Translations under genes and position numbers: made by a program
Notes under the pieces: model-generated
Told to the model about the DNA's origin: nothing
The model's database searches: none
What the model saw: only the letters and a program-made list of their open reading frames with translations
NCBI RefSeq assembly: GCF_040782645.1
Contig: NZ_CP160403.1
Coordinates: 6,049,001 to 6,113,000, forward strand
Reading direction: 5' to 3'
DNA from: Streptomyces sp. HUAS ZL42
GTDB taxonomy: Bacteria > Actinomycetota > Actinomycetes > Streptomycetales > Streptomycetaceae
DNA length: 64,000 bases
Shown here: one piece after another, positions 43,761 through 54,530 of the stretch
Numbering within the stretch: position 1 is the stretch's first letter
Layout: every line of letters starts with the position of its first letter

Positions 43761-43816
43761 GGCGGACTTGTCCGCAGGCGACCCACGCTGTCGGACCCCG
43801 GCGGTAGCGTCGGATC

Positions 43817-46075
43817 ATGTCCAATCAGGTGGGGAACGCGGCGTCGGCTACCGCAGCACGGCACTTGGCCGTGCTCGAAGGGGTCCTCGAGCGGATCACG
43901 TACGCCAACGAGGAGAACGGCTACACGGTCGCCCGGGTCGACACCGGCCGAGGCGGCGGCGATCTCCTCACCGTCGTGGGCGCGCTGCTGGGCGCCCAGG
44001 TCGGCGAGTCCCTGCGCATGGAGGGCCGCTGGGGCTCGCACCCGCAATACGGCAAGCAGTTCACCGTCGAGAACTACACGACCGTGCTGCCGGCCACCGT
44101 CCAGGGCATCCGCCGCTACCTGGGTTCGGGGCTGGTCAAGGGCATCGGCCCCGTCTTCGCCGACCGCATCACCCAGCACTTCGGCCTGGACACCCTGCAG
44201 ATCATCGAGGAGGAGCCGAAACGCCTCATCGAGGTCCCCGGCCTGGGGCCCAAGCGCACCAAGAAGATCGCCGACGCCTGGGAGGAGCAGAAGGCGATCA
44301 AGGAGGTCATGCTCTTCCTCCAGACGGTGGAGGTGTCCACGTCGATCGCCGTGCGCATCTACAAGAAGTACGGCGACGCCTCGATCTCCGTCGTCAGGAA
44401 CCAGCCCTACCGGCTGGCGGCGGACGTATGGGGCATCGGCTTCCTCACCGCCGACAGGATCGCCCAGTCGGTCGGCATCCCGCACGACAGCCCGGAGCGC
44501 GTCAAGGCGGGCCTGCAGTACGCGCTGTCGCAGTCCACCGACCAGGGCCACTGCTTCCTTCCGGAGGAACAGCTGATCGCGGACGCGGTCAAGCTGCTGC
44601 AGGTCGACACCGGGCTCGTCATCGAGTGCCTCGGCGAGCTGGCCCAGGTGCCGGAGGACGGCTCCGATCCGGGTGTCGTACGGGAGAAGGTGCCGGGACC
44701 GGACGGCACCCCCGTCACCGCGATCTGGCTCGTCCCCTTCCACCGGGCCGAACTCTCCCTCTCCGCTCAGCTGTTGCGCCTCCTGCGCACGGACGAGGAC
44801 CGTATGCCGGGCTTCCGGCAGGTCACCTGGGACAAGGCGCTGACCTGGCTGAAGGGCCGTACGGGCGCCGACCTCGCCCCCGAGCAGGAGGCCGCCGTCA
44901 AGCTGGCGCTGACCGAGAAGGTCGCCGTCCTCACCGGCGGGCCCGGCTGCGGCAAGTCCTTCACGGTCCGTTCCGTCGTGGAGCTGGCCCGCGCCAAGAA
45001 GGCGAAGGTCGTGCTCGCCGCCCCCACCGGCCGCGCCGCCAAGCGCCTCGCCGAGCTGACCGGAGCCGAGGCGTCCACCGTCCACCGGCTGCTTGAGCTC
45101 AAGCCCGGCGGCGACGCGGCCTACGACAGGGACCGCCCGCTGGACGCCGACCTGGTGGTCGTGGACGAGGCCTCCATGCTGGACCTCCTCCTCGCCAACA
45201 AGCTGGTGAAGGCGGTCCCGCCGGGGGCGCACCTGCTGTTCGTCGGAGATGTCGACCAGCTGCCCAGCGTCGGCGCCGGCGAGGTGCTGCGCGACCTGCT
45301 CGCCGACGGCAGCCCGGTCCCCGCGGTCCGCCTCACCCGGGTCTTCCGGCAGGCCCAGCAGTCCGGCGTGGTGACCAACGCGCACCGGATCAACTCCGGG
45401 AAGCACCCGGTCACCGACGGCATGAAGGACTTCTTCCTGTTCGTCGAGGACGACACGGAGGAGGCCGGGCGGCTCACCGTGGACGTGGCCGCCCGTCGTA
45501 TCCCGGCCAGGTTCGGGCTCGACCCGCGCCGGGACGTCCAGGTGCTCGCCCCCATGCACCGCGGTCCCGCCGGCGCGGGCACGCTCAACGGCCTGCTCCA
45601 GCAGGCCATCACACCCGGCCGCCCGGACCTGTCCGAGAAGCGGTTCGGCGGCCGGGTCTTCCGCGTCGGCGACAAGGTCACGCAGATTCGCAACAATTAC
45701 GAGAAGGGGAGCAACGGTGTCTTCAACGGCACCGTGGGCGTGGTCACCTCGCTCGACCCGGTCGACCAGCGCCTGACGGTGCTGACGGACGAGGACGAGG
45801 AGGTCCCGTACGAATTCGATGAACTGGACGAACTGGCACATGCGTACGCGGTGACCATTCACCGCTCCCAGGGAAGTGAATATCCCGCCGTGGTGATCCC
45901 GGTCACCACCGGCGCCTGGATGATGCTCCAGCGGAACCTGCTCTACACCGCCGTGACCCGCGCCAAGAAGCTGGTCGTCCTTGTCGGTTCACGCAAGGCG
46001 ATCGCGCAGGCGGTGCGCACCGTGTCGGCGGGACGCCGGTGCACGGCACTCGACTTCCGGCTCTCCGGCTCCTGA
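43817..46075 (+). CDS. recD2: RecD2-like ATP-dependent helicase
   Basis: A 752-residue SF1B helicase. The N-terminal part has an OB fold (VLERITYANEENGYTVARVD) and tandem helix-hairpin-helix motifs (GSGLVKGIGPVFADRITQHF, LIEVPGLGPKRTKKIADAW). The motor begins with Walker A GGPGCGKSF near 376, then VVVDEASMLDLLLANKL (Walker B), VGDVDQLPSVGAGEVLRDL and TIHRSQGSEYPAVVIPV (motif V/VI region), and VTRAKKLVVLVGS. It lacks RecBC partners, as in RecD2 proteins of organisms without RecBC. It probably unwinds DNA 5' to 3' in repair. Confidence 0.92.
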   Translation: MSNQVGNAASATAARHLAVLEGVLERITYANEENGYTVARVDTGRGGGDLLTVVGALLGAQVGESLRMEGRWGSHPQYGKQFTVENYTTVLPATVQGIRRYLGSGLVKGIGPVFADRITQHFGLDTLQIIEEEPKRLIEVPGLGPKRTKKIADAWEEQKAIKEVMLFLQTVEVSTSIAVRIYKKYGDASISVVRNQPYRLAADVWGIGFLTADRIAQSVGIPHDSPERVKAGLQYALSQSTDQGHCFLPEEQLIADAVKLLQVDTGLVIECLGELAQVPEDGSDPGVVREKVPGPDGTPVTAIWLVPFHRAELSLSAQLLRLLRTDEDRMPGFRQVTWDKALTWLKGRTGADLAPEQEAAVKLALTEKVAVLTGGPGCGKSFTVRSVVELARAKKAKVVLAAPTGRAAKRLAELTGAEASTVHRLLELKPGGDAAYDRDRPLDADLVVVDEASMLDLLLANKLVKAVPPGAHLLFVGDVDQLPSVGAGEVLRDLLADGSPVPAVRLTRVFRQAQQSGVVTNAHRINSGKHPVTDGMKDFFLFVEDDTEEAGRLTVDVAARRIPARFGLDPRRDVQVLAPMHRGPAGAGTLNGLLQQAITPGRPDLSEKRFGGRVFRVGDKVTQIRNNYEKGSNGVFNGTVGVVTSLDPVDQRLTVLTDEDEEVPYEFDELDELAHAYAVTIHRSQGSEYPAVVIPVTTGAWMMLQRNLLYTAVTRAKKLVVLVGSRKAIAQAVRTVSAGRRCTALDFRLSGS

Positions 46076-46157
46076 CCTCGCGGATCGCGGTCCGGTCGTG
46101 AGGCATCACAAAAAATGATCGATCAAACGAGTCGCGAAGGTCACAGAGCACTTCCAG

Positions 46158-46265
46158 ATGGAGCACGAAGGGGGCAGGATGAGCAAGTTGGCGGCACTGA
46201 GTGCCGCCAGTAAGCCCAATGGTCGACCCCGAGTGCACTCTCCTGCGCCAAATGGGGGATGGTAG
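46158..46265 (+). CDS. Short open frame in the citrate synthase leader
   Basis: A 35-codon frame from ATG 46158 (or 28 codons from ATG 46179) ends at TAG 46263, 51 bp before gltA. The second ATG has AAGGGGGCAGG directly upstream, a fair ribosome site. The product begins MSKLAALSAASKPNGRP and is basic with several Pro. An 8-bp hairpin, GGCGGCAC-TGA-GTGCCGCC (46190-46208), lies in it. It may be a leader peptide or untranslated leader sequence. No homologue is known to me. Confidence 0.3.
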   Translation: MEHEGGRMSKLAALSAASKPNGRPRVHSPAPNGGW

Positions 46266-46316
46266 AGACAGTCAGGGCAACCTCGAAGATGAGGCACAAC
46301 GTCGGTGAGGGAAGAC

Positions 46317-47606
<1,290 letters not shown>

Positions 47607-47618
47607 GACCTTCCGGTA

Positions 47619-47643
47619 GGGGCGCCGGCGTGTCCGGTGCCCC
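47619..47643 (+). terminator. Hairpin terminator of gltA
   Basis: GGGGCGCCGG (47619-47628) pairs with CCGGTGCCCC (47634-47643), one G-T pair, loop CGTGT. It lies 13 bp after the stop. Confidence 0.7.
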
Positions 47644-48402
47644 CTGCTGGGGCTGCGCCCCCTCGCTTCGGGGGTGGCATCTGTTCACCGGGGAGCGCGC
47701 ACGAGAGTGTTTCGGCTGGGGCGCCGGATGCGGCGCCTGCGTGCGGGGCCCCCGCTCCACCGGCGAGATGATTCCGGGCCTCCCCGTCGCCTCTGGCCGC
47801 AACCACATGGCCAGGTCGTGAGCGACTCCGCCCTCCCGGCTCGGACCACGGGCACGATCCATGGCCCCGCCCGCGACGTCGGTCGGGTGCGGGGCCGCCG
47901 CACGCACCCGCACCGGCACACGTGAACGCATAGCGGAAGGCGCCCCGGCGCCGGTCCCCCCACGGGCCGACGACCAGGGCGCCTTCCCATGTCCCGGTGC
48001 GGATTCCCCCCACGGGATCCGGCCGGGCGTTATGGAGGACAGCGCCTGAATCGCTGCATCTCTTTGTGCGGTTGTTGAGCAGAACGAGCAAGACTCGCCG
48101 TACTACTCGTTGTGTGCGATCTGCCGGGACAACGCACGCTGGGAGGGCCGCTCAAAGCTTCCCGGTGTACGTGCCCCGGCAACGCATCTCTGAGGAAGTC
48201 CCCCAAGACATCCCCAGATGCCAGTCCGCGCCCCCCAAGACGCTTCCTGACATCGTCAACTTAGACCTTCGAACCCCTTCGGTGGTTACCTTCACATCAC
48301 TGTGATCTGCGTCTCTTGCATATGTCCCGTTAGATACGCAAGGGCCCGGATACAGCAATCGAGACCCCAGCGTAAGGATGATGCGAGAGCCTTGTGAAGA
48401 GC
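47644..48402. other. Gene-poor stretch between gltA and the copA remnant
   Basis: No reading frame here has credible coding character. The first part holds G+C-rich palindromes, including GGAAGGCGCCC (47935-47945) and GGGCGCCTTCC (47977-47987). From about 48040 to 48400 the sequence is less G+C-rich than the rest of the window, with TCAC-N6-GTGA at 48292-48305. It may be decayed coding or mobile DNA, but I cannot assign it. Confidence 0.5.
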
Positions 48403-48862
48403 TTATGTGAGGCTCGCGCCGGACTCCAGAGGAACTCCCGCCCCGACTTGGCCCGAACTCCCGGTAACCGTCGGTAACTTCGGCCCGCGTCGGCGAAACG
48501 TCCGCAACCGCGGACTGTTCGTCACCACGAACACCGACGAGAAGGCCATCGTCGCCCCCGCGATCACCGGGTTCGGCGGCCCCGCGGCGGCCGGCGGCAG
48601 CGCCGCCACGTTGTAGCCGAAGGCCCAGACGAGGTTGCCCTTGATCGTGGTCAGCGTTCCACCGGGACGGTCGGATCGCGTCCGCGGCCACCCGCAGATC
48701 CCCGCGCACCAGCGTCAGATCGCCCGCCTCGATCGCCGCGTCCGTTCCCGTCCCCATCGCCAGTCCCGGATCCGGCGGTGGCAGCGCGGCCGCGTCGTTG
48801 ACGCCGTCACCGCCCATGGCGACGGTCCGCCCCTCGCCCTGCAGCCGGCTATCGGCGCCTTG
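48403..48862 (-). pseudogene. copA: C-terminal remnant of a copper P1B-type ATPase
   Basis: Only the end of a CopA-like ATPase is left. The first frame gives [20 protein letters not shown] and [20 protein letters not shown], the P-type hinge motif GDGVND and what follows. It is broken near 48656 by about one extra base. The next frame holds [20 protein letters not shown] and [20 protein letters not shown], the last two membrane helices, then [13 protein letters not shown]. Several Leu usual in those helices have become Pro, which would break them. The ATP-binding and phosphorylation domains are missing. So this is true decay, not a sequencing error. It follows copZ in the same direction. Confidence 0.8.
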
Positions 48863-48973
48863 GCGGTGGTACTGGACATCCGTACTCCCAAAAGGGCTCC
48901 GGGGGGAGCGGGAGGGGTCGTACGTCGCCGGTCTCGACCGGTGACGTACGGCCCGCTGCCGGGAGGGCCGGGT

Positions 48974-49213
48974 TCAGGCGCGGCCGACCAGCTCGAAGCC
49001 CGCCTCGTCGACGGCGGCGCGCACGGCCTCGTCGTCCAGCGGGGCGGCGGAGACGACGGTGACCTCGCCGGTGGAGGCGACGGCCTTCACCGAGGTGACA
49101 CCGGGGAGCCCGGAGATCTCGCCGGAGACGGCGCCCTCGCAGTGGCCGCAGCTCATCCCGCTCACCTTGTAGACGGCGGTGACGGAACCGGGGGTGTCGG
49201 TCTGGGCGGTCAT
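48974..49213 (-). CDS. copZ: CopZ-like copper chaperone
   Basis: A 79-residue heavy-metal-associated domain protein from ATG 49213, preceded by GAGGAG. The metal-binding loop is [11 protein letters not shown], with Cys at 22 and 25, and the rest has the ferredoxin-like HMA fold ([31 protein letters not shown]). It carries Cu(I) to a P-type ATPase. Its natural partner downstream is decayed. It is probably controlled by CsoR through the palindrome in its promoter. Confidence 0.93.
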   Translation of the reverse strand: MTAQTDTPGSVTAVYKVSGMSCGHCEGAVSGEISGLPGVTSVKAVASTGEVTVVSAAPLDDEAVRAAVDEAGFELVGRA

Positions 49214-49274
49214 GTCGTTCTCCTCGTCGAGCACGTGGGGCTGTCGGGCCCGCCGGGGCCCCTCCACTACCGAG

Positions 49275-49301
49275 ACTATACCCCTAGGGGGTATTTCTCA
49301 A
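49275..49301 (-). promoter_or_regulatory. CopZ promoter with CsoR-type operator
   Basis: On the minus strand TTGAGA (49296-49301), a 15-bp spacer and TATAGT (49275-49280) make a good promoter. The spacer is filled by ATACCCCCTAGGGGTAT (49278-49294), a near-perfect palindrome of the CsoR type. The -35 overlaps the stop codon of the tetR gene. No csoR gene is in the window. Confidence 0.75.
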
Positions 49302-49957
49302 AGAGCGGTCGCGGCCGGCCTGCTCGACTCGACCCTGTCGTCCACCAGGGGCTCGAGGTAGCGGATCAGCGCGTTCTTCAGTTCCTGGATGTACGCGTCG
49401 CGCTCGGCGCCCTCGTGGGCGAGGACCAGTTCGAGGCCCGCCTTGTACAGCCCCAGGCACATGTGCGCGATACGCGTGAGGTCGTCCCGGGGCGCGTCGG
49501 GCAGGAACGAGGAGAGCAGGCCCTCGATGCGGGAGTGCAGGGTCGTGTGCAGGGCGTCGTGCTCCTCGGCGATCCGGCCCGGGATGTCGGGCCCGTGCAT
49601 CAGCGCGAAGAACACCGGGTGCTCACAGTTGAAGGCGATGAACCGGTCGACTGCCGCGCTCACGGCCTCTTCCGGTGGCGTCCCCGGGTCGATCGGGGCG
49701 AGCGCCTCGCCGTACGTCTCCCGCATCTCGTGCATGAGCCGGTCGCCCAGCTCGATCGCGATGGCTTCCTTGTTCGGGAAGAACTGGTAGAGCGTGCCCG
49801 GCGAGACGCCCGCCTCGCGGGCGATGGCGTTGGTGCTGGCGGCGGTGTAGCCGGTCGTGCAGAAGACGGTGGCGGCGGCCTCGAGCAGCTGGGCGATCCG
49901 GCGCTCGCCGCGCGCCTGCCGGCGGCGCGGCTGTTCCTTCTCCTGGTTGTCGGACAC
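49298..49957 (-). CDS. TetR-family repressor of the MMPL transporter
   Basis: A 219-residue TetR regulator from GTG 49957. Its HTH is at about residues 18-65 ([53 protein letters not shown]). The C-terminal ligand domain is helical. It diverges from the MMPL-type exporter gene. Two palindromic operators lie in the shared promoter region, so it almost certainly represses both itself and the transporter. Confidence 0.92.
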   Translation of the reverse strand: MSDNQEKEQPRRRQARGERRIAQLLEAAATVFCTTGYTAASTNAIAREAGVSPGTLYQFFPNKEAIAIELGDRLMHEMRETYGEALAPIDPGTPPEEAVSAAVDRFIAFNCEHPVFFALMHGPDIPGRIAEEHDALHTTLHSRIEGLLSSFLPDAPRDDLTRIAHMCLGLYKAGLELVLAHEGAERDAYIQELKNALIRYLEPLVDDRVESSRPAATAL

Positions 49958-49985
49958 GCGTTATCCCCAAGCTCTCTCAACGCGA

Positions 49986-50043
49986 TTGACAAACACGAGC
50001 GGTCGCTCGCATTCTGGAGAAACGCGAGCGATGTCTCGTGTTT
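49986..50043. promoter_or_regulatory. Promoter and two TetR operators
   Basis: TTGACA at 49986-49991 is a -35 for the transporter. Operator one is AAACACGAG (49991-49999), a 6-bp gap and CTCGCATTC (50006-50014). Operator two is AAACGCGAG (50020-50028), a 6-bp gap and CTCGTGTTT (50035-50043), an almost perfect palindrome. Centres are 29 bp apart. Both have the same half-site and spacing. Confidence 0.7.
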
Positions 50044-50126
50044 GCCAGTCTATGGCAATGCAATGGCACATCCATGCTGCCCGTTTGCGCGAACAGCACG
50101 GATCACGGTGAAGGGGACACCGCACA

Positions 50127-52346
50127 ATGACCGAAGTCAACAAGCCACCGCGCATAGGCGGCTGGACCCGCTTCGTGACCGCCCGCCCCCGGTTGTCGCT
50201 GCTTGCGGCCCTGGTGCTCACCGTCCTCGCCGTGCTGGCCGGCAGCGGGGTCGCAGACCGGCTGGGCAGTGGAGGCTGGGAGGATCCCGGCGCGGAGTCG
50301 ACGTATGCGACCAGGGCGCTGGAGGGCGAGTTCCCCGACTCCCAGCCCAATCTGCTGCTGCTCGTCGACTCGGGCGGTGCCTCGGTCGACGACGCGGCCG
50401 TCGCGGCCGAGGCGAGTCGGCTCGCCACCCGCCTGGCCGGCGAGAAGGGCGTGACCGGCGTCGGCTCCTACTGGCAGTCCAAGTCGCCCGCCCTGCGCGC
50501 GAAGGACGGCCACGAGGCGCTGATAGCCGCCCGCATCACGGGCGACGAGAAGGCGATGGGCGAGACCCTCGACCGCATCGCCCCGTCCTACCGCGGCACG
50601 CACGGCCCGGTGGAGGTCAGGGTCGGCGGCATCGTGGCCGTGCGGCACGAGATGCAGACGATCATCAAGGAGGACCTGACCCGCGCCGAGATGATCGCCC
50701 TGCCGATCACGCTGGTGCTCCTGGTGATGGTCTTCGGCAGCGCGATCGCGGCTCTGCTCCCGCTCGGCATCGGCATCGTCGCCATCCTGGGGACGAACGC
50801 GGTGCTGGGCGGCCTGGCGGAGTTCACCGACGTCTCGATCTTCGCGATGAACCTGACGACAGCCCTGGGGCTCGGCCTCGCCGTCGACTACGCCCTGTTC
50901 ATCGTCCGCCGCTTCCGCGAGGAACTGTCCACCGGCGCCGAGCCGTTGACGGCCGTGGCCACCACCCTGCGCACGGCCGGCCGCACGGTCCTGTTCTCCG
51001 CGCTCACGGTGGCCGTGTCGCTGGCGGCGATGCTGGTCTTCCCGCAGTACTTCCTGCGCTCCTTCGCCTACGCCGGCATAGCGGTCGTCCTGCTGGCCGC
51101 GGCGGCCGCCCTGATCCTGCTCCCGGCGGCGCTGGTGCTGCTGGGCAACCGGGTCAACTCCCTGGACCTGCGCCGCCTGTTCCGCCGCGGAGGACGGCCC
51201 AAGGCGGCCGGCGCGGCGGACGGCGAGGAGGGTACGGCCTGGGCGCGCACGGCGACGCTGGTCATGCGCCGGGCCCCCTTCTTCGCCGTGGCGACCACGG
51301 CCGTCCTGGTCCTGCTCGGACTGCCCTTCCTGGGCGTGAAGTTCGGCACCGCGGACGACCGCCAGCTGCCCTCCTCCGCCGAATCGCACGTGGTGCAGCA
51401 GCACATCCGGGACGGCTTCCCGGGCAGCCCCGGCGGCGGACTCGAAGTCCTGGCCGAGGGCAGGGCGACACCGGCGCAGTACGCCGGCTACAAGGAGCGG
51501 ATCGCCGCCCTGCCGGAGGTCGTGCGGGTCGACGGCCCGCTGGTGAAGGGAGACTCCGCGTACTTCACGGTGGTGCCCAAGGGCGAGGCCGTCGACGACG
51601 CCGCGCAGCGACTGGTGGGCGACCTGCGCGAGGTGAAGGCCCCCTTCGACACCAAGGTGACCGGCACGGCGGCCGTCCTCGTCGACTCCAAGCACGCGAT
51701 AGCCGGGCAACTGCCCCTGGCCGGGGCCTTCATCGTGATCGTCACCCTGCTCCTGGTCTTCCTGCTGACCGGCAGCGTGCTGATACCGATCCAGGCGGTG
51801 GTCCTCAACGCGCTCAGCCTGACCGCGATGTTCGGCGCGGTGGTCTGGATCTTCCAGGACGGCCACCTCTCCGGCCTGCTCGGCTTCACCAGCCCCGGCT
51901 CGATAGAGACGACCCTTCCGGTCCTGATGTTCTGCGTGGCCTTCGGCCTCTCCATGGACTACGGCGTGTTCCTGCTGTCGCGCATCAAGGAGGAGTACGA
52001 CAGGACAGGCGACCACGACCGGGCGGTCCGCCTCGGCCTGCAGCGCACGGGTGGCCTGATCACCGCGGCGGCGGTCATCCTCGCCGTCGTCATGGTCGCG
52101 ATAGGCACCTCGCGCGTCACGAACACCAAGATGCTCGGCCTGGGCATCGCACTGGCGGTCCTGATGGACGCCATGGTGGTCCGCAGCCTGCTCGTCCCGG
52201 CGATCATGCGGCTCACGGGGCGGGCGACCTGGTGGGCTCCCGCACCGCTGCGGCGCTTCCACGACCGCTTCGGTCTGAGCGAGGGCGAGGCAGCGGCGGA
52301 ACCCGAGGGCGAACGGGAGCGCGACAAGGTCGCGGCGCACGGTTAG
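50127..52346 (+). CDS. MMPL/RND-family membrane transporter
   Basis: A 739-residue protein with two MMPL halves and about 12 hydrophobic helices. After a first helix ([20 protein letters not shown]) there is a large extracytoplasmic loop, then [40 protein letters not shown] with the proton-relay Asp-Tyr, and in the second half [20 protein letters not shown]. It resembles mycobacterial MmpL and Streptomyces exporters of lipids or antibiotics. It is divergent from a TetR regulator. Confidence 0.9.
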   Translation: MTEVNKPPRIGGWTRFVTARPRLSLLAALVLTVLAVLAGSGVADRLGSGGWEDPGAESTYATRALEGEFPDSQPNLLLLVDSGGASVDDAAVAAEASRLATRLAGEKGVTGVGSYWQSKSPALRAKDGHEALIAARITGDEKAMGETLDRIAPSYRGTHGPVEVRVGGIVAVRHEMQTIIKEDLTRAEMIALPITLVLLVMVFGSAIAALLPLGIGIVAILGTNAVLGGLAEFTDVSIFAMNLTTALGLGLAVDYALFIVRRFREELSTGAEPLTAVATTLRTAGRTVLFSALTVAVSLAAMLVFPQYFLRSFAYAGIAVVLLAAAAALILLPAALVLLGNRVNSLDLRRLFRRGGRPKAAGAADGEEGTAWARTATLVMRRAPFFAVATTAVLVLLGLPFLGVKFGTADDRQLPSSAESHVVQQHIRDGFPGSPGGGLEVLAEGRATPAQYAGYKERIAALPEVVRVDGPLVKGDSAYFTVVPKGEAVDDAAQRLVGDLREVKAPFDTKVTGTAAVLVDSKHAIAGQLPLAGAFIVIVTLLLVFLLTGSVLIPIQAVVLNALSLTAMFGAVVWIFQDGHLSGLLGFTSPGSIETTLPVLMFCVAFGLSMDYGVFLLSRIKEEYDRTGDHDRAVRLGLQRTGGLITAAAVILAVVMVAIGTSRVTNTKMLGLGIALAVLMDAMVVRSLLVPAIMRLTGRATWWAPAPLRRFHDRFGLSEGEAAAEPEGERERDKVAAHG

Positions 52347-52405
52347 CGTTCCCGGTGATCCCCCGGGGTGACGCGGGGGAGCGAGCGGAACAGGGGAGTC
52401 GCGGG

Positions 52406-53449
52406 ATGCGGGCTGTGGTGTTCGAGCTGTACGGAGAGCCGGCCGAGGTGCGGGACGTGGCAGAGCCACGCCCCGCGGAGCACGGCGTGGTGGTGCGGGT
52501 CGAGGCCACCGGCCTGTGCCGCAGCGACTGGCACGGCTGGATGGGCCACGACCCGGACATCACCCTGCCGCACGTCCCCGGTCATGAACTCGCCGGTGTC
52601 GTGGAGGAGGTCGGCGCCCGGGTCACCGGCTGGCACCCCGGAGACCGGGTGACCGTCCCCTTCGTCTGCGCCTGTGGCAGCTGTCCGTCGTGTGCGGCGG
52701 GCGACCAGCAGGTGTGCGAACGGCAGACCCAGCCCGGCTTCACGCACTGGGGCTCCTTCGCCCAGTACGTGGCCCTCGACCACGCCGATGTGAACCTGGT
52801 CGCGATCCCCGAGGACCTGTCCTTCGCCACCGCGGCCGGGCTGGGCTGCCGGTTCGCCACGGCGTTCCGGGCGGTCGTGCAGCAGGGCCGGGTGGCGGCG
52901 GGGGAGTGGGTGGCAGTGCACGGCTGCGGGGGAGTGGGCCTGTCGGCGGTGATGATCGCGGCGGCGTCGGGAGCGAGAGTGATCGCGGTGGACGTGTCGC
53001 CGCAGGCCCTCGACCTGGCACGGAAGTTCGGGGCGGCGGGGTGCGTGGACGCGACACGGACGCCGGACACGGCGGTGGCGATCCGCGCGCTGACGGCCGG
53101 CGGTGCCCACCTTTCCCTCGACGCCCTCGGTTCCCCCGCCACCTGCGCGGCCTCCGTCAACGGTCTGCGCCGCCGCGGCCGCCACGTCCAGGTGGGACTC
53201 CTGCCCTCACCCGAGGGCACGACCCCCGTCCCCATGGCCCGGGCGATCGCCCTCGAACTCGAACTCCTCGGCAGCCACGGCATGGCGGCCCACACCTACC
53301 CCGGGATGCTGGAACTCGTCCGCGCGGGAGTGCTGCGCCCTGATTTTCTCGTGACCTCCACCATCTCGCTGGACGCGGCCCCGGCCGCACTGGCGGCGCT
53401 GGGCACGGCACCGGGCTCGGGCGTCACGGTCATCGAACCTTGGAGCTGA
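52406..53449 (+). CDS. Zinc-dependent alcohol dehydrogenase
   Basis: A 347-residue medium-chain dehydrogenase from ATG 52406 after CAGGGGA. The catalytic zinc ligands are Cys38 ([10 protein letters not shown]) and His60-Glu61 (PGHELAG); the structural zinc cysteines are at 90, 93, 96 and 104 ([15 protein letters not shown]). The NAD site is [13 protein letters not shown] near 171. Its alcohol is not known. It overlaps the convergent GNAT gene by 20 bp. Confidence 0.92.
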   Translation: MRAVVFELYGEPAEVRDVAEPRPAEHGVVVRVEATGLCRSDWHGWMGHDPDITLPHVPGHELAGVVEEVGARVTGWHPGDRVTVPFVCACGSCPSCAAGDQQVCERQTQPGFTHWGSFAQYVALDHADVNLVAIPEDLSFATAAGLGCRFATAFRAVVQQGRVAAGEWVAVHGCGGVGLSAVMIAAASGARVIAVDVSPQALDLARKFGAAGCVDATRTPDTAVAIRALTAGGAHLSLDALGSPATCAASVNGLRRRGRHVQVGLLPSPEGTTPVPMARAIALELELLGSHGMAAHTYPGMLELVRAGVLRPDFLVTSTISLDAAPAALAALGTAPGSGVTVIEPWS

Positions 53450-53993
53450 GCGCCGCCCACTCCCGGTCGAGGACGGCCATCAGCACCTCGTCCACCCACT
53501 CGCCCTCACGGAACGCGGCCTCCCGCCGCACTCCCTCCACCACGAAACCGACCTTCTCGTAGACGTGCCGGGCCCGGCCGTTGTTGCCGTACAGCTCCAA
53601 CTGGATCCGGTGCAGGCCGAGTTGCTCGAAGCCGTGCCCGACGATCAGCCGGGTCGCCTCGGTGCCGAGCCCTCGGCCGCGGCCGCGCGGGCCCATCAGC
53701 GTACGGAAGGTGCAGCTGCGGGCGTCCGGATCCCACTCGTAAAGGACGACCTCGCCCACGAGTTCACCGGTGGCGCGGTCGGTGACGGCGAGGTCGAGCC
53801 GGTCGGGCTGCCCGGCCCGGGAGCCGTACCAGGAACGCAGTCGCTCCGGGGTGAGTTCGCTGTTCGGCACAAACGTGAAGCGGACGACCTCGGGGTCGCC
53901 GATGATTTCCCACATCACGTCGGCGTCCGCCTCGGTGAAGGGCCGCAGCACGGTTTTCTCGCCGGTGAGCACGGGTTTGACGGAGAAGTCCAC
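53430..53993 (-). CDS. GNAT-family acetyltransferase, RimL-like
   Basis: A 187-residue acetyltransferase. GTG 53993 is chosen because [19 protein letters not shown] is a typical RimL-like start. The acetyl-CoA loop is [20 protein letters not shown] near 110-125, then [20 protein letters not shown] and [15 protein letters not shown]. The ribosome site is weak and starts further upstream are possible. The substrate is unknown. Confidence 0.83.
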   Translation of the reverse strand: MDFSVKPVLTGEKTVLRPFTEADADVMWEIIGDPEVVRFTFVPNSELTPERLRSWYGSRAGQPDRLDLAVTDRATGELVGEVVLYEWDPDARSCTFRTLMGPRGRGRGLGTEATRLIVGHGFEQLGLHRIQLELYGNNGRARHVYEKVGFVVEGVRREAAFREGEWVDEVLMAVLDREWAALSSKVR

Positions 53994-54045
53994 GCACAGC
54001 ACCGTGCACCACACCCCGTCGGAGGGCCGAGGCATTTTTGCCGGC

Positions 54046-54246
54046 TCAGCGCTGTCTCCGACCGCGGTTGCCGGGCCGGGAGGCGACCCACGCGCGGACG
54101 GTGTCCGCGTACCAGTAGGGCTTGCCGCCCTCCACATGGTCCGGCGGCGGCAGCATCCCGTGCTTGCGGTACGAGCGTACGGTGGCCGGCTGCACGCGGA
54201 TGTGCGCGGCGATCTCCTTGTACGACCAGAGCATCCGGTCGGTCAT
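54046..54246 (-). CDS. Small helix-turn-helix protein (MerR/AlpA-like)
   Basis: A 66-residue protein from ATG 54246, with GGAGGTG 7 bases upstream. It is little more than one DNA-binding domain: MLWSYKEIAAHIRVQPATVR, SYRKHGMLPPPDHVEGGKPY and WYADTVRAWVASRPG. This is the excisionase/AlpA-type winged helix with a MerR-like wing. In Streptomyces similar proteins act in development (BldC), but this one has its own sequence. Direct repeats upstream suggest self-control. Confidence 0.85.
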   Translation of the reverse strand: MTDRMLWSYKEIAAHIRVQPATVRSYRKHGMLPPPDHVEGGKPYWYADTVRAWVASRPGNRGRRQR

Positions 54247-54314
54247 GACGTGCACCTCCTGCCTGTGCCCCGTGAACGACGGAGATCGGGAGCAGGCAAG
54301 TGCCTGTGGGACGG

Positions 54315-54374
54315 CTGTGACAGCACACCCGCGTACACGCGACATCTGTGACAGGAACGGGGTGTTTGTGACAC
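54315..54374 (-). promoter_or_regulatory. Three TGTGACA repeats upstream of the HTH gene
   Basis: CTGTGACAG at 54315-54323 and 54346-54354 and TTGTGACAC at 54366-54374 share the core TGTGACA. Start distances are 31 and 20 bp. The first two are also perfect palindromes around G. They lie 70-130 bp upstream of the HTH start and could be its own operator. Confidence 0.5.
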
Positions 54375-54530
54375 GGGTGGGGCAAAGGGGTGCGGGGGAC
54401 GAAGGGACGCGGGGGACGACACGGCCCAAGCGCCGGACGGCAATGGTGGGCCGGACCCGCTGCGCCGGACCCGGCCCACCCGCTTCCCCGCCGCCCCCCG
54501 GGGGCAACTGGCCGGACGCACAGACTGCCC

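Noticed and set aside
43544..45862. A 772-codon minus-strand frame opposite recD2
   Set aside because: It has no family features, while the plus strand gives a full RecD2 helicase.
48292..48305. TCAC-N6-GTGA as a CRP site
   Set aside because: It stands in a stretch with no gene and a palindrome of 4-bp arms is expected by chance.
48635..53449. A 1604-codon plus-strand frame across copZ, tetR, the MMPL gene and the dehydrogenase
   Set aside because: Only its last 347 codons (from 52406) are a real gene. The rest is antisense or out of frame with recognised genes.
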